Origin: Linnemannia hyalina
Taxonomy: Eukaryota; Mortierellomycota; Mortierellomycetes; Mortierellales; Mortierellaceae
Direction of reading: 5' to 3'
DNA length: 64,000 nucleotides
NCBI GenBank assembly: GCA_019671135.1
Contig: JAHRHY010000009.1
Coordinates: 1,612,001 to 1,676,000 of the forward strand
Shown here: one piece after another, positions 56,116 to 64,000 of the stretch
Layout: each line of letters begins with the position of its first letter
How positions within the stretch are numbered: the first letter of the stretch is position 1
Notes under the pieces: generated by a model
Seen by the model: the letters and a program-made list of their open reading frames with translations, nothing else
Databases searched by the model: none
What the model was told of the DNA's origin: nothing
Program-made: the position numbers and the translations under genes

Positions 56116-56808
56116 TTAGGCGGCGGTCAAGATGGAAGACCAGGACCACTTGCGGCGATGAGACTTCTTGCTAGAAGAGGAGGCTGTAGCAGGAGAAGCT
56201 GCGGAGCGCTCGTGATCAAGGCTCAATCGCTTCATGAAGAATCCGCCCTTGGATGAAGATGGCGAAGGAGCGGATGCGGTCGAGTGTTCAGAAGAAGCAA
56301 TGGACTCGGGAAGAGAAACGGAACTGCCCGATCGGTGCTTCTGATCATGAGAAAGAGTTCTGTAAACAGCCTGAGAATGGACACCTTTGACGAAACCCAC
56401 GGTCGCCTGGAGAAAGGACTCGGACAAGTTTGAGACCACGGTCTTGGACTGCTCGGTCACCTTGAGGAGCGAGTTTGTGTTGGACTCGAGCTGCTGCTGG
56501 CGGTAGTGTTGCTTGATGCAGTCGCGGCAGATGCGCTGGACGAATCCGGCACCGTAGCAGTCATCGCACTCCTTGCGACCATCGACGCAGAAGATACAAG
56601 AGTTGGAGGAGGAAGGGTCGGTGGGGCACATGCCGCAGGGGATGGAGCCCTTGGTGCATTTGCAGCAGCGGTCACGAAGGAACCCCTGGACACACTCGCG
56701 GTGGCCCTTGGCGACACAGGGTTTGACGGACATTTTCTTTGTTGAAGAGGTGGAAGAAGATATGGTGCTGCGAGCAATTGAGCTGGAGTAGTTGGCAGTA
56801 AGGGTCAT
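56116..56808 (-). CDS. small CxxC-rich zinc-ribbon-like protein
   Basis: Intronless on the minus strand, 230 aa from the ATG at 56808. The frame is open to 57027 but the upstream part is low complexity, and the Met at residue 26 is a possible alternative start. Residues 31-97 hold 13 Cys. Five CxxC pairs (CCKC 48-51, CGMC 58-61, CIFC 71-74, CDDC 81-84, CRDC 94-97) are spaced alternately by 6 and 9 residues. CDDCYGAG matches one DnaJ-type CxxCxGxG unit. This strongly suggests a zinc-binding fold related to the DnaJ cysteine-rich domain, without any J domain. The C-terminal 130 residues are Ser-rich and basic (KKSHRRKWSWSSILTAA), with FLQATVGFVKGVHSQAVYRTL as a possible amphipathic helix. Function unknown; a chaperone-like or protein-binding role is only a guess. 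Confidence 0.78.
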   Translation of the reverse strand: MTLTANYSSSIARSTISSSTSSTKKMSVKPCVAKGHRECVQGFLRDRCCKCTKGSIPCGMCPTDPSSSNSCIFCVDGRKECDDCYGAGFVQRICRDCIKQHYRQQQLESNTNSLLKVTEQSKTVVSNLSESFLQATVGFVKGVHSQAVYRTLSHDQKHRSGSSVSLPESIASSEHSTASAPSPSSSKGGFFMKRLSLDHERSAASPATASSSSKKSHRRKWSWSSILTAA

Positions 56809-58109
56809 TTTGTTGTGGCTGTTGTTGCTGATGTTGATGATGATCAATTGAGTTGTTGGTGAGATGTAGTTGTTGTAGCTGTAGCTGCTGCTTTGAGTTG
56901 CTTTGAGTAGATGTGTATCTGGATAATGATCTTCAGAATGAGGGGCACCCTTGTCTTTATATATAAAAAAAGATAGAAACGTCAATGGGGTAAGAAACGC
57001 ACAAACCACTGTTGTTTCGCTTTTCATATGTATGGGTGTCCACCACCGTCATTGTCGGCACAACAAAGAGCACACAACAAACAAATCAAACTTGTTTTTT
57101 CTTGGCTTGCCAAGAACGGGGAGTCAAATTGTCCCTCCGACTCTTCTGTCACATTTTTTCTTTTGAGCCTTCCTTCTGTGCAACACGGCCGGCCGGATTG
57201 CGTGGAAGGGAAATAGGGATGGATGAGTGACCAGCCACTCGGATGAGAGACATGAATAATTTTTTCATTGATGGTTCTCTTGGCATGCCAAGCAAAAGCC
57301 ACGCAGCCAAGAAATAGGGAGAAGTAGGATAATAATGAATTCTCTTGTTCGGACAACACAAAACAAGCTCACAAGCCCTATTCATAGACAGCTTCTTTTT
57401 TCTTTTTCTTTTTTCTTTTTTTCTTTTTTCTTTTCTTCGATCCCCTGCCTGCTCGGGTCGCCCCTTCTTTTCTGCGCTGAAAGAGAAGAGAAAAAAAGAA
57501 CAACGTGACCAGATCCTGGCCGATTCTCTGCACATGATGCAAAAAAGCACCCCAGATCTTGCTTGTTACCAAGAGAACTCAACAGCCGACTCGTGGGCAA
57601 TTCCTATGCAAAAGAAGGGTAAACCCTCCTCTTCCCTCACGCAAAGGCAAATGGGCCTACGCTTGGCTTTCCTTGGCTTTCCATGCTTATTTTTCTCTTC
57701 CTTCTCTCACGCTTTTGCATTGTCGGCTTCCTCTCGATCAGTTCCATTTGCCTTATCTAACTCCTCATTCTCCGACAGCCGCATCCTTCAATTCCCTTCC
57801 ACGTTTTATCTCCTCTTTTTCCTGTTTTCTTTCCTTTTCCTTTGTTCGCTTTGCTTGGCAAACCATCGCAGATATAGAAACGACTCTTTTTTTTGCTTAT
57901 CAAACTGGTATCTCATGGGGGTGTGTGTGTGTGAGTTCGATAGGATAGAAACAGGTATTATTAGGCTGGTCTGACAGGTCTGGAAAAAAAAAAAGAGAAA
58001 AAAGGTGCATGCGCACACAAAATAAATGATGCAAGATGAATTGGAGAAGGGCAACGTGGAGAGAGAAGGATGGATGGGGATACCCATCGATCGAACAAAA
58101 GGGCGAAAT
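56809..58109. other. intergenic between CxxC protein and 7TM copy 3
   Basis: Contains a T/C-rich run (about 57391-57440, TTTTTTC-type units) and frequent stops. No gene or RNA supported. Confidence 0.5.
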
Positions 58110-59408
58110 TCAAATGACGACACGACTTGGGAGACCATTACTTCCACCACTGGTCTTATTGTTATTGTAGAAGGAACTTGAATGGAATTCATCCACATAG
58201 GCTTCGACAGTGATATGGGATTCCACAGGTCCAACCTGCTTCTCAGAGAAGGACATCAAATGTTGCGAGACATATCCTCCGCCACCACCACCATGACCGC
58301 CGCGATGGACATAACCACCGCCACCTCGTTTCCCATGTCCAGTCTCGTCCATCTGCAAGGCTCCACGGGATGTGACCCAGTGGATAGTAATCGCATTCAG
58401 CGTCACATCGGCGGTGCAGCAGGACAGACACACGAGCCCACGCTCGTTACCCTCAAAGTATACCAACGTAAAAATGTTGGCAGAACTGAGAACCAGCGCC
58501 ATCAGGGCGCCGATCAGAGTTCTCCGGGCGACTTCACGGAGACGACCTTTGGAGGGACCCTGGAGCATGGATTTGGAGCTGATGAGGGGTTGGATGAAGA
58601 GGCCGGTCAGCCAGACGGAGAGGAACACGTCGTAGAGGATGAGGGGGAGGGCGGCTGGGCGGAGGAGACCGATGTGGCATTGGCCCTCCGCGTTGATGTT
58701 GTGAACTCGGAAGATGATCATCAGGGCGACGATTACAAGGTACGGGCTCAATAGCATCAGGTTAACCTTGTACAACTGTAGGAAGGTACGGAAGCAATGT
58801 GGATCGAAATTAGGTTATGAATCTTTCACAGAGTAACAGAATGCAATCAAGATCGATTAAAGAGACACAAAGCAAAACTCAACTTACCCAGAAGTTGGAT
58901 CGTGTGAGTCCGACGGCGGTGACAACATAAACCTTCTCCATAAGAAAAAGATAGATGATGATCTTTGACCCTGCATAGAGCGCAATGCAGGTGTAGATGG
59001 AGATCATACACGAGACCATGTTGTAGTCGTTGGTCTGAACGAGTTGGGTGGCCATGAGGGAGAACATCCACGAGATCAGGTACAGCGCGATGACTAGACC
59101 ACGGGCATAGTTGATGTTGGTCATCTTTGTGCCTGCTGTCTTGCGGCCGAATAAGGTTGACATGACGGTGATGCACCCCAGAGAGACCAGCAGTGAGATC
59201 GTTTCTGGAGGCGTGATGAATTCAAGGAGGGAGGAGTTGGAGTGGGTGATATTATTGAATTGATAGACAGTTAGGCAGGGAAAGGGAAATAAAAGAGTCA
59301 AAGGTAGAAATGAAAAGGGGGAAAGAGGGGAGACTTACCATCGACATCGGGCACCATCCGTGAATGTGCAGGGACCACGATACCTTCGTTCGGAAGGGTC
59401 GTTGACAT
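58110..59408 (-). CDS. seven-transmembrane protein of unknown family, copy 3 (divergent)
   Basis: Minus-strand exons 59408-59339 (70 nt), 59204-58888 (317 nt) and 58775-58110 give 350 aa. The N-terminus is longer and different (MSTTLPNEGIVVPAHSRM). The membrane core keeps the family marks: STLFGRKTAGTKM, NYARGLVIALYLISW, YLFLMEKVYVVTAVGLTRS, LYKVNLMLLSPY, MLQGPSKGRLREVARRTL and CTADVTLNAITIHWVTSRG. The middle exon has exactly the same length as in copies 1 and 2. The tail is short, His/Gly-rich (GGGGYVHRGGHGGGGGGYV), with FSEKQVGPVESHI and TVEAYVDEFHS, so the EKQV and VE(S/A)YV(E/D)E motifs persist. The RYG(E/D) repeats are missing and it ends GGSNGLPSRVVI. It is the oldest branch of the local trio. 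Confidence 0.84.
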
Positions 59409-60149
59409 GTTGGGGTGTGTTGGAGGAAGAGGGTAAGGAAACGGAGTGGATAGCTGGACGTTTGCTTGTGTATTGGTGAAGTGGAAGGCGAAGACGTGGT
59501 GTGTTGAGGATAGGAGTTGAAGGAGAGATTGAAGGAAAGGCCTTTGTTGGTTGTGTGTGTTTGGGAAATGAGGACAAGGACAGCGGGCAAGTAAGGATGT
59601 GGAGTCAAAAAGTGACAAGAATTAGTAAGATGTAAGTGTGAACAAAAGGGAAGAGTGAAGTGAGGGGTGTGCGTGAAGACAGGTATAAGGCAGTTGTTGC
59701 AAGATGGGCAGACAGGAGAGAGGAAAGATATCGCGATCGTTCGCTTCCTTCTTCTTCTTTTCGGAGGTCGTGGTGCCGATGGTGTCTGTATTTATGTGAA
59801 ATGCTATGCGCATAGCAGCTGAATAACTGCAGTGTCATTTCATTGCAGCAAGCAAGACCAGCTTGAGCAACAGAAGCACGCAGACATGGACAAATGCACC
59901 TGGATCAAGCCCCTATCAGTAAAAAGTATGCTTCAACGGACAAGTTGCATTGTTCAAATCAAAGAACAAAAGTTTAGATCCAGACCGCCATGTTGCTCTT
60001 CGTTGTGGTTGTTCTTGTTTAGGCGAGTGTTATTGCCCAGCTCCACCCTACTCAATCCTCGATTCATGGCCAATGCCCCTTCTCCTCCACCCCCCTAATA
60101 GAGTGCAAAGATAAAACATATTTGTCAATTGCTCATCCCAATTTCCCTT

Positions 60150-60187
60150 CCTTCGCTTCCTTCGCTTCCTTCGCTTCCTTTGTTTCC
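60150..60187. repeat. 9-bp tandem repeat (CCTTCGCTT)4
   Basis: Three exact units and one degenerate unit in intergenic sequence. Confidence 0.8.
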
Positions 60188-61980
60188 TAGGGAAGCTTTG
60201 GTTGAAGCGTCCTCGAGTTGAATTTTCTTCTTTTCTTTAATGGGCGTAAACAGATGCGAGGGTAGTTGTCAAGCAAATCAGCATTGTGCTCATGTATTGT
60301 CCTCATTCTCATTTTTCGCTTTATTACCATCCTTCGCCCTCCCCCCCACCATTTCCTCCCTTCTTCTTCACCCCTTGATCGCTTTTTATTATTTTTTTAT
60401 TCTGCAGGAACACTTGGACCAACCACGAACCAACGACAAATGGTCTAGAAGGAAAACAATACACCCGATCCACCGACTCAGCTCACCAGCCATCCTTCCC
60501 CCTTTCCCCTGAAAACGTGCCAAATTGATCATGCCCCCTAATTTCGGAAGGAGGGGAGAAGGAGGGAAGGGGGAGAAACCGATCTGTTTTGCCTCCTCCA
60601 TTGTTGATGATTGGTGACATCAATGAAAAACGAAAAGTGCATTGTGCATGGTTCTGAAAAAAAAAATCATAAAAAAAAACAAAAGGGTCCATTCGTTCAT
60701 GCTGAGGTGGTGTTCCTTCCATTTGTTCGCTCGCTCGAGCGCACTTCTAAGCAAAGTTCCTCGCATAGTGCTCCTCTCTTGCTTATTTCTTATTGCCTAT
60801 AATTTTCTCCTCGCTCGTCTGAAGGGGGGTTGGGGGGTTGTGGGGTTGGAGAACGAATGAAAAAAGTGCCATGAAATAAAAGCGAGAGTTGTCCAATGCT
60901 CTGACTTTCAAATGAGATGTTACGGGGGGCCAAAGGAAGGAAGGTGCATGAACGCGCAGCTCTTGTAGTCCATTTTTTTTAACCTCCCCCAAACGCGTAT
61001 TTCCAGAACCATTATGCATGGCTGTTCCCTAGCATGCGCATCCTCCCTTTCGACTTTCACTTTTTCTATTTATTGAATTCATCCTTCTACTCGACGCCAA
61101 CACAACACTCCTCTAAAAACCTTTGGCCAATTCTTTTCATTTGCCTTCAGAGCAAAAGGAAAACGGAGACAGAGGTAGCCACAAAAATGAAAAAAGGAAT
61201 TCGCTGAAGGGGTCGAAGGAAGAGGAAGAGTTGAGGTTGGCCACTCAACGCCTTTAAACAAAACAAACCAAAAAACACAAAGAGGTTAGTTACTTGACGA
61301 GCATGAAAAATGTTGAATGAGTAGGGATGTGAGGGCGATGCTCAAAAGGGGGGTTTTTTTGCGGCTATGTCCAGGTTCCAAAAAAATGCATGCATGAACA
61401 GGAAATAAAAAATAAGTATGTAACCCCTGTTCATGAAACGCGAAAAAGAAGAGACCTTCAACGCCTCTCCCCTCCCTATCTTCCTTCCTTCTCTCCATCC
61501 ATGCTTCCCAAGACCGAGACTCTTTGCAAAACAGCGCATGAGAATGTAAGGACGCATGCTTTGCATTTTTCGGATGCTCTAATTTTCTTGTTGCCATGGC
61601 CATTGTGCCAAGAGTTTTTCTATCAACCAACCCCTTACCGACCGCTGGGCGATGGAACATAAATAGACGTAAACCCAATACTTGCGCACCAAAGAGCGAA
61701 AGGAGTGAAAAGAGAGGAAAGGGGTGGGGTGTGGGGTGTGGGGGAAGAGTATATGAAGCAAAAACAGAGCTGGATGGTGCAGGAGAAGAGAGGGGTGGAA
61801 ACACAGAACTCGACAACAAACGCGACCCACACTTCTTTATTTTTTTGTACCCATTGTTTACTGTCAGATACCATAAAGAGCCCGACTTCGAGGTAGGAAG
61901 GGGCGTGTCTGCCTTTGACTACGCAAAAAAAAAAGAGGACAGTCTTTGGAGGGTCTTGGGTCCCAGGCACCAGGCTTGCA

Positions 61981-61982
<2 letters not shown>

Positions 61983-62021
<39 letters not shown>
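61983..62021. repeat. T homopolymer, 39 nt
   Basis: The longest homopolymer in the window. It lies about 290 bases past the stop of the last minus-strand gene. Its exact length is likely uncertain in the assembly. Confidence 0.8.
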
Positions 62022-62022
<1 letters not shown>

Positions 62023-62307
62023 TTGTTGTGGCCTTGGCATCGTAGTTCTCGTCCTCCAGTGCAGTGGCGTTGTGGAATCCATTTTTTGCGTCAGCGAAGG
62101 GAGTCTCTATGCCTGTTTAGAGATATCACTGCCTAACCAAAACTTGGTCGCTAAAAGCCTAAAACCATTTAATTATGTTGATATGACTATTACTTCTTTA
62201 CTTTCGTGTTCGTCAAGGGTCCAGGGCATTGGGGGGTATGTAAGACCTGGGTTATTGCGAACTGTCCCTTGTTCGGACGATAGTATCCCTTTCTTCAATC
62301 CCCTCCT

Positions 62308-63987
62308 TCACTCCCTATCCATCTCAATGTCCCTTTCTTGCTCAGTCTCCTTCACAACCCCCTGTCCTTCTTCCTGACCCTGCTCTCCTTCATGCGATGG
62401 CAGTGGTGATTGGTGTTGGGCAGAGGTTGTCGCTTGTATGGTCTCGACCGCCGCCGTCGTCTCATCGTCCTGCATCTCCAAATCCTGCGCAACGTGGTGC
62501 TGTTGTTGATGAAGAGTGTGGCGATGGTAGTAGCTGACAGACTTGACAGCAGCAACGCTCTCCTCTGCCTGGGAATCATCATCCCTTAATGCGATCCTGC
62601 GCACACCTTCAGTTCCCACATCGTCCTCTTCGTTATTTTCAAACGCCAACACTTCCTCCTCTTCCTGCTCTTCCTCATCTTCTCTCCTTAACACCCTCTC
62701 TCCAAGCACCTCCTTCTGCATATGCTGGTGCTCCTGCTCCCGAGTAGGAGCGGCATCATGCTGGTCTTGCACATCGGCATCCGCCAACCCCTTGGGCTTC
62801 AACATCAGTCCAAAATCCTCAGACCGGAACGAGGCGACCACATTTGGAGGGATCAAGATCCTCCAACCAGCCGTCTCAACTCTTGTGAACAGCGAGTAGT
62901 CGATGCCCATCTCCTTTTGATCCTCGAGGACGACGTACGAGGACGCCCTTGCGACCTGCAACGCATCCACTGTCTTGTCGAAGGATGAAGATGACGATGA
63001 GGGAAGACCGAGTCCGAGACCGAAGAGACCGGTGGACTTCTTATCGGGCTGCTGTTGGTGTTGGGCAAGGTAGTCGATTCCAAAGACTTGGATTGCATCT
63101 TGACCAGCACCGTTGGAAATCTCATGTTTGCTCCTCTCCTCGTCAACATCGACATCAGACTGTTTGGCGTTGGCCTGGGCGGTAGCGGCAGCGACCACAG
63201 CAGCAGCCGCAGCCTCTGCGACAGAATCCGTCGACTTCTCGTCCTCATCTCCGTTAACATCCTCCTCTTCCTCCTCGTCCTCTTCCTCCAGGGAATCCCT
63301 CTCAGACCGAAGACCGTTGGCATCATCAACCGAATCCGCCCGTCGCTTCTTACAGGCTCCATAACTAACAAGATCCCTCGACGCCGACCGACGGTGTCCA
63401 ATAATCGACGACGACGAACGAGCCAAAAGTGCAGCCGCCGCGCTCGTCTTTCGCAACTCAATTGGGAGTCCCGACTCCTTCTTGCCATTCACTTGCTCTT
63501 GCTGCTGCTGAGTAGCACTAGCACTAGTGGGTGCAAGAGAGACAGCCGAGGTATAAGCTTGAGCGTTACGGGGCTGATGGATCTCAATCACAATCTTGGA
63601 GCATTGCGAGAGTGGGAGGGCCATATGTTCATTGGAATCCATGGTCTTGGTGGTTGGAGAGGGATGGGTCGAGGTCTTGGAGAGTGCGTTGGGGAAGCAG
63701 GTCATCTTGATACCCATGTTATTGGGTGGCGGAGGCAACGCCGCATTCAAGTCTTGATGCTGTTGATGCTGGTTATGATGATGGCTATGGTGGTGGTGGT
63801 CACGGGGAGCTGTCGACATGGGATGCTGCTGCTGCTGCTCACGGTACTGGCCTTGATGTTGGTAGTGAGAAGAGTGGTGGTGTTGACCATGATGGTCCCG
63901 CTGCTGAGATTGCTGCTGTTGAGGATGGTGGTGAGAATGATGCGAGGAGTGGTGGGAATGACTATGTTGTTGCTGCTGCTGCTGCAT
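62308..63987 (-). CDS. His/Gln-rich, acidic low-complexity protein; 5' end may lie beyond the window
   Basis: 559 aa from the most upstream ATG seen (63987), but the frame stays open to the window edge (codons for Y-S-A-S precede the Met), so the true start or an upstream exon may be outside. The N-terminal 80 residues are almost only His, Gln and Ser. Then comes MGIKMTCFPNALSKTSTHPSP, a basic KKRRADS cluster that could act as a nuclear localisation signal, a Glu/Asp run (EEEDEEEEEDVNGDEDE), an Ala tract and a second acidic run. One stretch looks folded and conserved: GIDYSLFTRVETAGWRIL continuing to PPNVVASFRSEDFGLMLKP (about residues 365-405). The C-terminal end is Glu/Gln-rich. Composition suits a transcriptional regulator, but I recognise no DNA-binding domain and leave the function open. 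Confidence 0.72.
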   Translation of the reverse strand: MQQQQQQHSHSHHSSHHSHHHPQQQQSQQRDHHGQHHHSSHYQHQGQYREQQQQHPMSTAPRDHHHHSHHHNQHQQHQDLNAALPPPPNNMGIKMTCFPNALSKTSTHPSPTTKTMDSNEHMALPLSQCSKIVIEIHQPRNAQAYTSAVSLAPTSASATQQQQEQVNGKKESGLPIELRKTSAAAALLARSSSSIIGHRRSASRDLVSYGACKKRRADSVDDANGLRSERDSLEEEDEEEEEDVNGDEDEKSTDSVAEAAAAAVVAAATAQANAKQSDVDVDEERSKHEISNGAGQDAIQVFGIDYLAQHQQQPDKKSTGLFGLGLGLPSSSSSSFDKTVDALQVARASSYVVLEDQKEMGIDYSLFTRVETAGWRILIPPNVVASFRSEDFGLMLKPKGLADADVQDQHDAAPTREQEHQHMQKEVLGERVLRREDEEEQEEEEVLAFENNEEDDVGTEGVRRIALRDDDSQAEESVAAVKSVSYYHRHTLHQQQHHVAQDLEMQDDETTAAVETIQATTSAQHQSPLPSHEGEQGQEEGQGVVKETEQERDIEMDRE

Positions 63988-64000
63988 GCTGGCAGAGTAG

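Larger units (their letters stand above)
59409..62307. other. 2.9-kb intergenic region
   Basis: 59410-59760 is G/A-rich on the plus strand (sense pyrimidine leader of 7TM copy 3). A 9-bp tandem repeat lies at 60150-60187 and a T39 run at 61983-62021. No supported gene or RNA. Confidence 0.5.

Noticed and set aside
57345..57974. 209-codon plus-strand frame between the CxxC protein and 7TM copy 3
   Set aside because: Phe/Leu/Ser-rich translation of C/T-rich intergenic sequence, with no start context or motif.

Overview
The window is a stretch of fungal nuclear genome, most likely from Mortierellaceae (Mucoromycota/Mortierellomycota). The genes are densely packed and carry short spliceosomal introns with GTAAGT-like donors and YAG acceptors. 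Upstream flanks are pyrimidine-rich on the sense strand. There is a DHCR7-type sterol delta-7 reductase, an enzyme known from Mortierella alpina (desmosterol producer) and absent from ordinary ergosterol-making Dikarya. Many low-complexity Gln/His/Ser/Pro proteins fit the same group. All gene models below were built by joining reading frames across splice sites by eye. The phases close exactly for every multi-exon gene except kelch gene 2.

Layout. 1-7.4 kb (+): a polyQ single-pass membrane protein and a CNNM/Mam3-type CBS-domain transporter. 9.3-22.8 kb (+): four tandem paralogous type I membrane kelch proteins. A fifth, more divergent copy lies at 26.4-28.7 kb (-), and the sterol delta-7 reductase (23.1-25.0 kb, -) sits between copies 4 and 5. 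30.0-35.4 kb (-): MPP10 (small-subunit processome) and a Ulp1/SENP SUMO protease. The protease is divergent from HGH1 (35.9-37.8 kb, +), an eEF2-folding factor. Then an F-box protein (+) converges on a Myb/SANT-like protein (-). 43.9-59.4 kb (-): three paralogous seven-transmembrane proteins of a family I do not recognise, separated by long gene-poor spacers. One spacer holds a decayed non-LTR retrotransposon fragment. A small CxxC-rich protein lies between copies 2 and 3. 62.3 kb to the end (-): a His/Gln-rich protein that may continue past the window edge.

The most distinctive content is two local paralogous membrane-protein families. In the kelch family all five members share a three-exon plan with a central exon of exactly 52 nt. 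They also share an extracellular propeller, one membrane segment, an Arg-rich juxtamembrane stretch and cytoplasmic tails with recurring short motifs. In the 7TM family all three members share a middle exon of exactly 317 nt and a cytoplasmic EKQV...VE(S/A)YV(E/D)E motif. Two members also have RYG(E/D) tail repeats. By architecture both look like surface sensors or receptors, but no function can be read from the sequence. Two palindromic foldback elements lie inside the kelch array, and kelch gene 2 has lost its in-frame start codon. The housekeeping block (MPP10, SUMO protease, HGH1) is ordinary.
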